Below are positions 16,278 to 23,886 of a stretch of 34,556 nucleotides of DNA, one piece after another (the stretch's first letter is position 1; every line of letters begins with the position of its first letter). Source of the DNA: Candidatus Desulfosporosinus nitrosoreducens. Its GTDB lineage: Bacteria; Bacillota; Desulfitobacteriia; Desulfitobacteriales; Desulfitobacteriaceae. The stretch covers positions 1 through 34,556 of the forward strand of contig NZ_JAVHUW010000042.1 in assembly GCF_030954495.1 (NCBI RefSeq), in the 5' to 3' direction. Below the pieces are notes generated by a model. The model was not told the origin of the DNA and ran no database searches. It was given only the letters and a program-made list of their open reading frames with translations. Made by a program: the position numbers and the translations under genes.

Positions 16278-17147
16278 ATGACTCAGGCCAAACAAGCGCA
16301 ACCTACATTCCCAGCTCAACAGCAAGAACAGCAGCCAGGGCTGGAAACACTTATGAATCCGAAACCTTTGGCTGAGGACCCGGCCTATAAAGGAAGTGAA
16401 AAGTTAAAAGGAAAAGTTGCGATAGTAACGGGAGGAGACAGTGGCATAGGAAGAGCGGTTGCTATTGCTTATGCCAAAGAAGGCGCCGATGTTGTGATTG
16501 TTTATTATAATGAAGATACGGATGCCAATGAAACAAAAGCGCGAATTGAAGAATTAGGACACCGTTGCTTGACATTAGCAGGAGATGTTGGTGATGAAGC
16601 CTTCTGCGCAGTGGTTGTCCGGAACACCCTTCAAGCTTTTGCCAAAATTGATATTTTAGTCAACAATGCCGGGGAACAGCATCCCCAAAACAGTCTTCTG
16701 GATATCACCAGTTTTCAGCTCGAAAGAACTTTTCGCACCAATATATTCGGCTGTTTTCATCTCAGCAAAGCTGTTCTGCCCCATCTTAAATCTGGAAGTA
16801 CAATCATTAACACGACTTCCATTACAGCCTACGAAGGGCACGACCAGCTTATTGACTACTCGGCCAGCAAAGGGGCTGTTGTTTCCTTCACCCGTTCTCT
16901 TTCGGAATCGCTCTGTAAATTAGGAATTCGAGTTAATGGCGTTGCTCCCGGTCCAATTTGGACCCCTTTAATCCCCTCAACCTTTCAAGTAGATCAGGTG
17001 GTGACCTTCGGAAGCACAACTCCGATGCAGCGTGCGGGTCAACCTAAAGATTTAGCTCCTGCATACGTATTTTTGGCCTCTGAAGATTCTGCTTATATTT
17101 CCGGCCAGATCTTACATATCAATGGGGGCACAATTATTAATAACTAA
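16278..17147 (+). CDS. Short-chain dehydrogenase/reductase, general-stress type
   Basis: The product has 289 residues from ATG 16278, selected because GAAAGGAG lies about 10 nt upstream; an in-frame ATG at 16224 lacks a site. A Gln/Pro-rich N-terminal extension (residues 1-45) precedes the SDR core, as in YdaD/YhdF/YhxC-type proteins. The cofactor motif is TGGDSGIG, followed by NNAGEQHPQ and the catalytic YxxxK in YSASKGA with an upstream Ser. C-terminal GPIWTPLIPS and SGQILHINGG complete the family pattern. The substrate is unknown; a stress role is known only by family analogy. Confidence 0.88.
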   Translation: MTQAKQAQPTFPAQQQEQQPGLETLMNPKPLAEDPAYKGSEKLKGKVAIVTGGDSGIGRAVAIAYAKEGADVVIVYYNEDTDANETKARIEELGHRCLTLAGDVGDEAFCAVVVRNTLQAFAKIDILVNNAGEQHPQNSLLDITSFQLERTFRTNIFGCFHLSKAVLPHLKSGSTIINTTSITAYEGHDQLIDYSASKGAVVSFTRSLSESLCKLGIRVNGVAPGPIWTPLIPSTFQVDQVVTFGSTTPMQRAGQPKDLAPAYVFLASEDSAYISGQILHINGGTIINN

Positions 17148-17308
17148 CTATCAGCCAGCCAACCAACCTGCCAATCAATCAACTCTATTGATAAAGTTAT
17201 CCATATTCAGATTCAGATCTAAGGCTAACCCTAACCCCAACTTCAACTCTGAGTTTACGTCTCAATTATATTTAGTAAGCTTGGCAAAATGCTTACCGAC
17301 AGCCGCCT

Positions 17309-17345
17309 AAACAAGTCATTCACCGCCTGAATGGCTTGTTTTATT
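17309..17345 (+). terminator. Rho-independent terminator
   Basis: AACAAGTCATTC pairs with GAATGGCTTGTT (one G-T pair), followed by TTATT. It lies about 160 bp after the dehydrogenase stop. The region between holds C/A-rich direct words (CCAACC) but no gene. Confidence 0.75.
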
Positions 17346-17392
17346 AAATTCAATGGCGATATATAAGCTTAGTCTGTTAAATAAATAGGATA

Positions 17393-17434
17393 GTGACTCA
17401 TATCACATAGCGACGGCGATAATTTTGATATACT
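17393..17434 (+). promoter_or_regulatory. CRP/FNR-type site and -10 box
   Basis: GTGACTCATATCAC (17393-17406) fits the GTGA-N6-TCAC pattern of the CRP/FNR family. A TATACT -10 box lies at 17429-17434. If transcription starts near 17441, the dyad is centred at -41.5, the usual class II activator position, and it replaces the missing -35 box. Confidence 0.45.
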
Positions 17435-17466
17435 AAGCACGGAAGATAACAAAACTAAGGACAGAA

Positions 17467-18462
17467 ATGAGGGATTCCATGTTTTCAAAACTTAAAAAAC
17501 TCCTCGTCTGGAGACATGGCGTTCAATTCTTATTTGCCATGATAACCGTTTACATTGGCATAGAATTTATAATCTTTGTTAATCAATTAACGAGTCAGTC
17601 TCCAGCACCCTTCAGCAGGCCCGCCGGGGTTGAAGCTTTTTTGCCTCTAAGTGCTTTGGTTGGTTTGCGAGCATGGCTGGCAACAGGGGTATTTGACTCG
17701 ATTCATCCTGCCGGTTTGATAATTTTTCTGGCGGCGATTACTGTTTCCTGGTTACTGAAAAGATCCTTTTGTTCTTGGATCTGCCCGGTCGGAACTCTTT
17801 CTGAAGGATTGGGAAAAATTGGGCGAATGATTTGGGGGCGAAATTTTAAAATACCAGCCTGGCTGGATATCATTTTGCGGTCCCTGAAATATCTGTTGCT
17901 TACCGTTTTCCTTTTGGCAATTTTTTTCGGCATGAGTGGATCAGATGCCGTTAATTTTTTACAATCTCCTTATAATAAAATGTCCGATGTTATAATGCTG
18001 GAATTTATGGAACATTTATCTGTGACCGGAATATCGGTGTTTAGTATTTTAGCACTGCTCTCCCTGTTATTTGAGAATTTTTGGTGCCGCTATCTCTGTC
18101 CCTACGGTGCTCTCCTGGGACTTTTCAGTTTTCTTAGTCCCCTAAAGATAACCCGCAATCAGAACACATGTATTCAATGTGGCCAATGTACCAAAAGCTG
18201 TCCCAACCGTATTGACGTTGCCAAAGCCGATCGCGTTTGGTCACCCGAATGTACGGGGTGTTTAAACTGTGTTCAAAAATGCCCGGTCCAGAACACATTA
18301 ACCTTCAAAGCACCTAAAAATTTGCCTAAACTTTCCTATCGCGCTCTTGCCTTTGGTATAGTTGGTATTTGGTTTTTGTGGATCGCAATTGCTAAGTTAA
18401 CAGGTCATTGGTCGAATGGAATGACGCTGGAGAATTATAAACAATTGTTGTTTTTCATCTAG
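17467..18462 (+). CDS. NapH-like membrane 4Fe-4S protein
   Basis: The product has 331 residues. About five membrane segments, with FCSWICPVG and FWCRYLCPYG at the membrane face, are followed by two ferredoxin motifs, CIQCGQCTKSCP and CTGCLNCVQKCP, and a final membrane helix. This is the NapH/quinol dehydrogenase-type architecture, which passes electrons from quinol or ferredoxin to a partner oxidoreductase. No partner is adjacent. ATG 17467 is used; ATG 17479 is a possible alternative. The stop is TAG. Control by a CRP/FNR-type regulator is suggested by the upstream dyad, consistent with an anaerobic respiration role. Confidence 0.87.
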   Translation: MRDSMFSKLKKLLVWRHGVQFLFAMITVYIGIEFIIFVNQLTSQSPAPFSRPAGVEAFLPLSALVGLRAWLATGVFDSIHPAGLIIFLAAITVSWLLKRSFCSWICPVGTLSEGLGKIGRMIWGRNFKIPAWLDIILRSLKYLLLTVFLLAIFFGMSGSDAVNFLQSPYNKMSDVIMLEFMEHLSVTGISVFSILALLSLLFENFWCRYLCPYGALLGLFSFLSPLKITRNQNTCIQCGQCTKSCPNRIDVAKADRVWSPECTGCLNCVQKCPVQNTLTFKAPKNLPKLSYRALAFGIVGIWFLWIAIAKLTGHWSNGMTLENYKQLLFFI

Positions 18463-18565
18463 CAATTATAGAAGTAGTTGCCCCCAGTATTACCCAAGAT
18501 TCAACTTAGACTTAGCTTAAAATAATTAACTCAAACTAGTCTTTAAATCAAAGGCTTCATTAACA

Positions 18566-18605
18566 TGAGCAGTAACAGCAGGATAGTCTGTTACTGCTCA
18601 TTTAT
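18566..18605 (+). terminator. Rho-independent terminator
   Basis: TGAGCAGTAACAG (18566-18578) pairs perfectly with CTGTTACTGCTCA (18588-18600), followed by TTTATT. It ends the NapH-like gene transcript. Confidence 0.85.
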
Positions 18606-18843
18606 TGTCTATGCTCAGAATTATGAGGATAGTAATGCGCGGAAGGGGACTAAAAACAAGTCAATAATGACTCGGGAATAGATTTTAGGTTTTGGGCTAG
18701 AGGATATTTTCCGCAAACAACTTTCGAAAAGTATCTTAATAATGAAGAAGACTAAAACGATAAGCTCATGAATTCCTTTGGATACGGCAGTGTTCCGGAT
18801 AGTTCAAAGAGAATTCAGTAAAGCTCGCAATCTTTGCAGAGAT

Positions 18844-18860
18844 TGGCATGGATTTTGCAT
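18844..18860 (+). promoter_or_regulatory. Sigma54 (-24/-12) promoter before the permease set
   Basis: TGGCATGGATTTTGCAT has GG at 18845-18846 and GC at 18857-18858, exactly 10 nt apart, and is near the consensus TGGCAYGG-N3/4-TTGCA. The start should be near 18870, 30 nt before the first ATG. A GACT...AAGTCAATAATGACT cluster at 18648-18672 could bind an activator. Confidence 0.8.
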
Positions 18861-18899
18861 TTATTCCATACTTGAACAATTCTGTGCGAGGTGACAGGG

Positions 18900-19184
18900 A
18901 TGGAGTTTAACAAAGCAAAAGTGCGGCGGATGTATTGGCAAGATATCGGGTTGGTTCTCCTTTTTTTAGTCTTTTCCTGGTTGGTTTTGGGATATGTACT
19001 TGTGAATGTTAGCAGCCTGGCTGCAACCTTCCAAATTAGGGAAGTGGCTTTGGCGGCGGGTTTGCTGGCTGTCGTTTTCGTGTCCAGTTCACTCATTGCA
19101 GTTTTGGCTCATTTAAAGAAAAATAGGGAGGCTGTATACAACGGGGAATTATGTCATGCGGGAAGTCATCATGAGCAAGGCTAA
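18900..19184 (+). CDS. Small membrane protein, permease operon
   Basis: The product has 94 residues from ATG 18900, with an AGGTGA site 5 nt upstream. Two hydrophobic helices lie at about 15-35 and 47-68, with a basic N-terminus and a His-containing tail. It is the first gene after a sigma54-type promoter. The family is not recognised. Its position before other small membrane proteins and an APC permease suggests an accessory subunit of a transporter, but this is only context. Confidence 0.7.
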   Translation: MEFNKAKVRRMYWQDIGLVLLFLVFSWLVLGYVLVNVSSLAATFQIREVALAAGLLAVVFVSSSLIAVLAHLKKNREAVYNGELCHAGSHHEQG

Positions 19185-19238
19185 GAAAAGACTTAATTTT
19201 CACCAATCGAAACTTGGTTTCAAAAAGGAGTGAGCTGT

Positions 19239-19553
19239 TTGGAACACAAAAAACCACAGAAACAAGCCTCGGAAAATACACCTCAGAACAAACCTTGGCT
19301 GGAAGTCTTTGATGTTGTGTTTATAATGTTGTTGTGTTTTTTGATCCTGCTGTCAACAATGATCATGCGGGGTAAAGTCCTTGTGGGTGCCGGCTCGGCA
19401 GGAGGAATCAACTACTCGTTCAACCTTCCGATTTTCTTAATGCTCATGTTAATTTTGGGAATTTATCTGGTTTACGTAATTTCCCGCTCGGATAAAGAGT
19501 TAAAAGTCATGATTAGATATCTTTATGATGAAACTCGACGGAACGTGGGCTAA
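19239..19553 (+). CDS. Small membrane protein, permease operon
   Basis: The product has about 104 residues. TTG 19239 is preferred over GTG 19230, because AAGGAG (19225-19230) overlaps the latter and sits 8 nt before the former. A polar Lys/Gln/Pro-rich N-terminus is followed by two membrane helices at about 28-46 and 63-82 and a charged C-terminus. The sequence matches no family I know. Cotranscription with the preceding and following genes is likely from close spacing. Confidence 0.65.
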   Translation: MEHKKPQKQASENTPQNKPWLEVFDVVFIMLLCFLILLSTMIMRGKVLVGAGSAGGINYSFNLPIFLMLMLILGIYLVYVISRSDKELKVMIRYLYDETRRNVG

Positions 19554-19578
19554 AGAGATCTGAAAAGAGGGAATGGCT

Positions 19579-19713
19579 GTGAATTTATGGTCTGTAATGA
19601 ATTGGGTTGCTTGGGGGTTATGTGGACTGTTAGTGGTTTTGTTGGCGCAAGATTTTATGCGCGTGGAAATAAGCCGGCGGGGAGGGCGGAAGCTTGGCAG
19701 ACATGATTGCTGA
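19579..19713 (+). CDS. 44-residue single-helix membrane protein
   Basis: This short gene overlaps the permease start. GTG 19579 has AGAGGG 7 nt upstream; an ATG six bases earlier is too close to the site. One hydrophobic helix (SVMNWVAWGLCGLLVVLL) is followed by a basic tail ending GRHDC. Its end overlaps the permease TTG start by 20 bp, so translation is probably coupled. Size and position recall small accessory subunits of secondary transporters, but no family is recognised. Confidence 0.6.
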   Translation: MNLWSVMNWVAWGLCGLLVVLLAQDFMRVEISRRGGRKLGRHDC

Positions 19714-21082
19714 TCAACCTGAGGAAAACCAGCACTTATCAAAGGTATTAGGTCCGATGCACATATGGGCGTTAGGTGTAGGGATTGTACTTGTTGGTGA
19801 ATTTATGGGCTGGAATTTTACTGTGGCTAAAGGGGGATCGCTGGGAGCCATTATCGCTTGCTGGGTTATTGGCATCCTGTATATTTCTTTGGTCATGATC
19901 AATACGGAAATTGGGTCTGTAATCCCCGAAGCAGGCGGTCAATACGCAATGGCTAAATATTTGCTCGGACCTTTGGCCGCGTTTAACGTGGGTCTTATGC
20001 TTGTCTTTGAATATGTAATGCTTGAAGCTGCCGACGCCCTTGTCGTGGGGGCTATTTTGCAGTCGTTGAATCCGGCAATTCAAAGCTTGCCTTATGTTAT
20101 CTTGACCTTGCTTTTCTTAACATATTTAAATTATCGGGGAGTTTATGCCACGTTAACCCTCAACTTTGTCCTAACGGCAATTGCTTTTGTTACAATTTTT
20201 GTACTGCTGTTTTCCACTCATTTCAATATTCCCGCCCAAAGTATTTTAAAGCTTTCAGAACTGACAAATGGCCTGCCCTATGGTTGGATTGGAGTTATCG
20301 CCGCACTGCAATTTGGAATATGGTTTTTTCTGGGGATTGAAGGAACTGCTTTAGCGGCGGAAGAATGCCGATCTACGGCACGTTCCTTGCCTATGGGTAC
20401 TTTAATTGGAATGGTTACCTTATTGGTTGGGGCTACAATAACTTGGTTTGTCTGTTCCGGGCTTGTCAATGCATCATCCCTTGGCAGCTCTGTTTATCCG
20501 CTTTACGAGGCCGCTCTGGCGACCAAAATGCCTGTGGTAATCATAGTTATGTTTAGCGGAACAATCCTTGCCTGTATGGCCAGTGCGAACGGTTGTATCA
20601 ACGATGCCAGCAGGGCTTGGTTTTCCATGTCCCGGGATACCTTGATTCCCAAGGCTTTTTCAGCGGTTCATCCTAAGTATAGAACTCCCTATAGAGCGAT
20701 TTTGTTTTTGCTTCCAATTTCCATGGCCTTTGGGTTTACGGGCTTATTAGACCAAGTCATAACTTTTTCCATACTTTCTGCCTTATTAGTCTATCTTTTT
20801 ATGGGTTATATGATGTTTAAATTTCGAACCATGTATCCCCAAGGCACGATTCGCCGCGGCTATGTCGCTCCCTGGCATCCTTTGCCTGCGATACTATTGT
20901 TAGTATTAACTTTGTCTACCCTGGCGGGGATGTATTTCGGCTATTGGGTCAATCTTTTTGCCGGATTACTTTTCTACTTGCTTGCCTCGCTCTGGTTTAC
21001 ATTACATCGCTATAAATTTGTTGATGAAAAAGCCTTCCTTAAGGCAGGTATTAATCGTTGGCCGAGGCCGCGTGGGTATTAA
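19694..21082 (+). CDS. APC superfamily permease, ethanolamine permease-like
   Basis: The product has 462 residues and about 12 membrane segments. It starts at TTG with GGAGGG 7 nt upstream. The N-terminal KVLGPMHIWALGVGIVLVGE, the helix-1 region around WNFTVAKGG, and the EAGGQYAMAKYLLGP loop fit amino acid/amine permeases of the APC family, and the HxW(G/A)xGVGIV-like start resembles ethanolamine permeases (Eat). A substrate amine such as ethanolamine, choline-derived compounds or an amino acid is possible; this is inference from the fold and the sigma54/microcompartment neighbourhood. It is preceded by three small membrane genes and followed by one more. Confidence 0.85.
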   Translation: MADMIADQPEENQHLSKVLGPMHIWALGVGIVLVGEFMGWNFTVAKGGSLGAIIACWVIGILYISLVMINTEIGSVIPEAGGQYAMAKYLLGPLAAFNVGLMLVFEYVMLEAADALVVGAILQSLNPAIQSLPYVILTLLFLTYLNYRGVYATLTLNFVLTAIAFVTIFVLLFSTHFNIPAQSILKLSELTNGLPYGWIGVIAALQFGIWFFLGIEGTALAAEECRSTARSLPMGTLIGMVTLLVGATITWFVCSGLVNASSLGSSVYPLYEAALATKMPVVIIVMFSGTILACMASANGCINDASRAWFSMSRDTLIPKAFSAVHPKYRTPYRAILFLLPISMAFGFTGLLDQVITFSILSALLVYLFMGYMMFKFRTMYPQGTIRRGYVAPWHPLPAILLLVLTLSTLAGMYFGYWVNLFAGLLFYLLASLWFTLHRYKFVDEKAFLKAGINRWPRPRGY

Positions 21083-21103
21083 TGTTTACGAAGGAGGATG
21101 TTT

Positions 21104-21361
21104 ATGCCAAACTGGCTTCCTGTTTTAGCTTCGTTCATAATACCGGGGTCAGGATATGTTCTTCTCGCACGACCGCTGCGGGGCTTGATGATGATTTTTT
21201 GGATGCTTATTTTGGGCTATATTACGTTTCACTTAACGTCTCAGAATATTTCAATTTCAGGAAGGCTTTCCGGTGGACTTGCCGTTTGGGTGATATCCAT
21301 TCTTGAGGTATATCGCCTCTCCTTTACTGCGAACATGTCGAAAGGAAAGCACTTGCAATAA
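21104..21361 (+). CDS. Small membrane protein after permease
   Basis: The product has 85 residues from ATG 21104, with AAGGAGG (21091-21097) ideally spaced; ATG 21098 overlaps that site. Hydrophobic segments lie at about 3-22, 27-42 and 55-68. FIIPGSGYVLLARPLRGL resembles short membrane proteins of unknown function found widely in Firmicutes. It starts 21 bp after the permease stop, so it is likely the last gene of that operon. Confidence 0.7.
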   Translation: MPNWLPVLASFIIPGSGYVLLARPLRGLMMIFWMLILGYITFHLTSQNISISGRLSGGLAVWVISILEVYRLSFTANMSKGKHLQ

Positions 21362-21388
21362 TTTGAAACGACCGTAGTCTTGCTCTTG

Positions 21389-21421
21389 CTCAACATCCGG
21401 TAACTGGCTGTTGAGTTTTTC
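21389..21421 (+). terminator. Rho-independent terminator
   Basis: CTCAACA-T-CCGG pairs with CTGG-C-TGTTGAG around a TAA loop, followed by TTTTTC. It separates the permease set from the tRNA-Pyl unit. Confidence 0.8.
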
Positions 21422-21603
21422 TTTATAAACGAGAGAAATAAGTTATTTGTGACTGAATAGAGTCTATGATGACTTGAGAGCGAGAGGAGAAAAGCGAAAA
21501 TATTTAATTTCGCCAGGCATTGGAAAACCACTAAGTTCTTTTAAAGGGCCTTACATGAGCTTTAGGCGGGTTATTGCGCATAGACGATTAATGTCGCGAT
21601 AGT

Positions 21604-21620
21604 TGGCATTAAACTTGCAT
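21604..21620 (+). promoter_or_regulatory. Sigma54 (-24/-12) promoter before tRNA-Pyl
   Basis: TGGCATTAAACTTGCAT has GG at 21605-21606 and GC at 21617-21618 with a 10-nt gap. The predicted start is near 21630, about 26 nt before the tRNA. A TGACT-GAATAG-AGTCT dyad at 21450-21465 and a TGACTT half-site at 21470-21475 lie about 150 bp upstream. Confidence 0.75.
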
Positions 21621-21655
21621 ATTATTTTAGTCATCCCGTTGGGAAGTATGCACAT

Positions 21656-21727
21656 GGGGGGTAGATCGAATTGATCACGTGGACTCTAAATCCGCGCAGA
21701 CGGGTGAAACTCCCGTACTCCTCGCCA
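21656..21727 (+). tRNA. pylT: tRNA-Pyl, anticodon CUA
   Basis: This 72-nt gene with encoded CCA folds into the unusual tRNA-Pyl cloverleaf. Acceptor GGGGGGT pairs with ACTCCTC (two G-T pairs); a single base (A) separates acceptor and D stems; the D arm is GATC-GAATT-GATC, lacking the usual GG; the anticodon stem has 6 bp (CGTGGA/TCCGCG); the variable region is only CAG; and the T arm is ACGGG/CCCGT. The anticodon CTA lies at 21686-21688 and reads UAG. Its similarity to the Desulfitobacterium tRNA-Pyl is strong. Charged by PylSc and PylSn with pyrrolysine, it decodes the amber in mttB. Confidence 0.97.
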
Positions 21728-21735
21728 GAAACTTC

Positions 21736-21794
21736 GTTTTGCGGAGAGCAAAACATAGGGGGGCTTCGCTGGAAACGTTTTTCCTTCGAAGCCC
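21736..21794 (+). other. Two hairpins between tRNA-Pyl and pylSc
   Basis: GTTTTGC (21736-21742) pairs with GCAAAAC (21748-21754), and GGGCTTCG (21761-21768) pairs with CGAAGCCC (21787-21794) with an inner GGAAA/TTTCC. They may guide processing of the tRNA from the pylSc mRNA or partly terminate transcription. Neither has a clear terminal T run. Confidence 0.5.
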
Positions 21795-21851
21795 GATATA
21801 CGTCCCTTGTAAGAGAAGCGCTGGATTGAAGAATAGCTGGGGGGAAGTACA

Positions 21852-22685
21852 GTGAAGATTACCTGGACTCCGATTCAGAAACAAAGATTATCAGAACTTA
21901 ACGCCAGTGAGGCCCAACAGGAAATGTTTTTTGCATCGCTACAAGACCGTGATCGTAAATTTCAGGAACAAGAGCATCAATTGGTTGTGCAGGGAAAACG
22001 GCGTTTACAAGAGCTGCGTGATCTCAAAAGAAGGCCGTCCTTATGCATTCTTGAGCAAGAGCTTGTCACAGCTTTAACCCGACAAGGTTTTGTGCAGGTA
22101 GTTACTCCGACGATTATTACCAAGAGCGCCTTGGCTAAGATGTCTGTTTCGGATGAACATCCGCTTTTTTCCCAGGTGTTTTGGCTGGATGCAAAACGCT
22201 GCCTCCGTCCAATGCTTGCTCCAAATTTATATACGGTTTGGAAAGATTTGCTGCGCCTATGGGAAAAACCTATAAAGATTTTTGAGATTGGGACGTGCTA
22301 TAGAAAAGAATCTCAAGGTTCCCTCCATTTAAATGAATTTACCATGCTTAATCTGACAGAATTGGGCTTGCCTGAAGAGCAGAGACTCGACCGCTTAAAA
22401 GAATACGCCGCCTTGGTTATGAATACAGTCGGGATTACGAATTACGCTTTGGAAATGACGAATTCGGTGGTATACGGGGACGCTTTGGATGTTGTCAAAG
22501 AGATTGAATTAGGTTCCAGCGCGATGGGACCACACCCCTTAGACGATAAATGGGGGATTATTGATCCCTGGGTCGGCATTGGTTTTGGCTTGGAACGTTT
22601 GCTAAAAGTCCGGGAGGATGCCCAAAATGTCCAAAGTTTCGGTAGAAGCCTTAGTTATCTTGATGGAGTGCGCTTAAATATCTAA
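21852..22685 (+). CDS. pylSc: Pyrrolysyl-tRNA synthetase, C-terminal catalytic subunit PylSc
   Basis: The product has 277 residues from GTG 21852 with GGGGGAA upstream. It is a class II aminoacyl-tRNA synthetase core: motif 2 in FEIGTCYRKESQGSLHLNEF, motif 3 in GFGLERLLKV, and the pyrrolysine pocket region RPMLAPNLYTVWKDL. It activates pyrrolysine and charges tRNA-Pyl. Bacteria commonly split the synthetase: the tRNA-binding N-terminal part here is the separate pylSn at 27281. It follows tRNA-Pyl by about 125 bp in the same direction and probably shares its sigma54-type promoter. Confidence 0.96.
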   Translation: MKITWTPIQKQRLSELNASEAQQEMFFASLQDRDRKFQEQEHQLVVQGKRRLQELRDLKRRPSLCILEQELVTALTRQGFVQVVTPTIITKSALAKMSVSDEHPLFSQVFWLDAKRCLRPMLAPNLYTVWKDLLRLWEKPIKIFEIGTCYRKESQGSLHLNEFTMLNLTELGLPEEQRLDRLKEYAALVMNTVGITNYALEMTNSVVYGDALDVVKEIELGSSAMGPHPLDDKWGIIDPWVGIGFGLERLLKVREDAQNVQSFGRSLSYLDGVRLNI

Positions 22686-22753
22686 GGATATAAGACCCAG
22701 AATCCTCGGGCAGTTTAAGACGAAAAATTCCAGCAAAACAGGAGGAAAACAGT

Positions 22754-23704
22754 GTGAATGAACAAGTTATGATCGAGCCTTCCATCTCCTTGGAGCATAT
22801 TGGACGGTTATACAAATTAATCAGCGAAGTTCCCATTTTTCAAAATAGTAGAATCAGTAGTATTGAGATCTTGCCCGGGGGGCTTACGAACAGCAACTAC
22901 AAGTTGACAATCGGCGGTGTGACTTATGCTGTTAGACTTGCTGGAGAAGGAACAATGGAGTACTTGAACCGTCCCGCCGAAAAACATAACGCTCAGTTGA
23001 TGGCGGACTTGGGTATAAGCGCTCCGATCATTTATTACGATGAAACGACTGGCAATCAAGTTTGCAAGTATATCGACGATAGTAAAACTTTGCATATTCC
23101 GGACTTCAAAGAAAATCATTATTTAAGTATGGCAGCTCATGTCTTCCGGAAATACCACGCTTGCCAAAAGGAATTTATTTCTGAATTCAATCCTTTAAAA
23201 GAGATTGAGGCCTATATTCAGTTATTGGCGGAAAAAAACTTCGAGTTTTACGAGGGCTCCGCTGTGATGCAGGAAAAGATCGGGAAAATCAGAGAATTGT
23301 TCGAGCAAAATCCGCCTCCGTCAGCTCCTTGTCATAATGATCCGCTGTGTGAAAATTGGCTGGATGATCAAAAGAATTTCTATCTCATTGATTGGGAGTA
23401 TGGCGGAATGAACGATCCTTTGTTTGATTTAGGAGCCCTCGCCATTGAAGCGGAACTTAGCGACGAGCAAGAACGCTTTTTCTTAAAAGAATATTATGGT
23501 GGAGAATTAACTGAAAAACAATGGGGTTCTCTTATTATTAATAAATTTCTTTGTGATGCCCTGTGGTCCTATTGGGCAGTTCTGCAAATTGCCATGGGAA
23601 AATCCAGGGACGAATATTGGCCTTATGGTCTAAACCGTTATAACAGAGCTTATGCTTTAATTCACAATGGAAGCTTGGATCATTCAATTCGAGTGAATCA
23701 ATAG
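22754..23704 (+). CDS. Choline/ethanolamine kinase-like phosphotransferase
   Basis: The product has 316 residues from GTG 22754 with AGGAGG 8 nt upstream. It has the APH/choline kinase fold: a glycine-rich N-terminal loop (ILPGGLTNSNYKL), the catalytic loop CHNDPLCENWL (D proposed base, N metal ligand), and the metal-binding IDWEYGGMNDPLFDLG, which is closest to choline/LicA kinases. It would transfer phosphate from ATP to choline, ethanolamine or a related alcohol. It sits between pylSc and pylB, where no kinase belongs to the known pyrrolysine pathway. The gene ends with two consecutive amber codons (TAG TAG) followed by a terminator. Substrate untested. Confidence 0.85.
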   Translation: MNEQVMIEPSISLEHIGRLYKLISEVPIFQNSRISSIEILPGGLTNSNYKLTIGGVTYAVRLAGEGTMEYLNRPAEKHNAQLMADLGISAPIIYYDETTGNQVCKYIDDSKTLHIPDFKENHYLSMAAHVFRKYHACQKEFISEFNPLKEIEAYIQLLAEKNFEFYEGSAVMQEKIGKIRELFEQNPPPSAPCHNDPLCENWLDDQKNFYLIDWEYGGMNDPLFDLGALAIEAELSDEQERFFLKEYYGGELTEKQWGSLIINKFLCDALWSYWAVLQIAMGKSRDEYWPYGLNRYNRAYALIHNGSLDHSIRVNQ

Positions 23705-23729
23705 TAGCTGCCGGATATACGGTGAGAAG

Positions 23730-23777
23730 AAAGGGGCTGTAACATGTTCAATCTGGAGATTTGTTACAAGCCCCTTT
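23730..23777 (+). terminator. Rho-independent terminator
   Basis: AAGGGGCT-GTAACA pairs with TGTTAC-A-AGCCCCTT around a 17-nt loop, followed by a T run. It separates the tRNA-pylSc-kinase unit from pylB. Confidence 0.85.
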
Positions 23778-23886
23778 TTGAGAATTTGCTGGAGGAAAAT
23801 TGCAAGTGCCTGAGAAAGTATCCTTGGAAAAATATGCTTCACAACATTTGCAATGAGACACTGAGTTAATTACGACTTAGAGAAGT

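Noticed and set aside
23790..23804. A TGGAGG...TTGCA stretch as another sigma54 promoter
   Set aside because: The GG to GC gap is 9 nt, not 10, and it lies just after a terminator with no gene close by.
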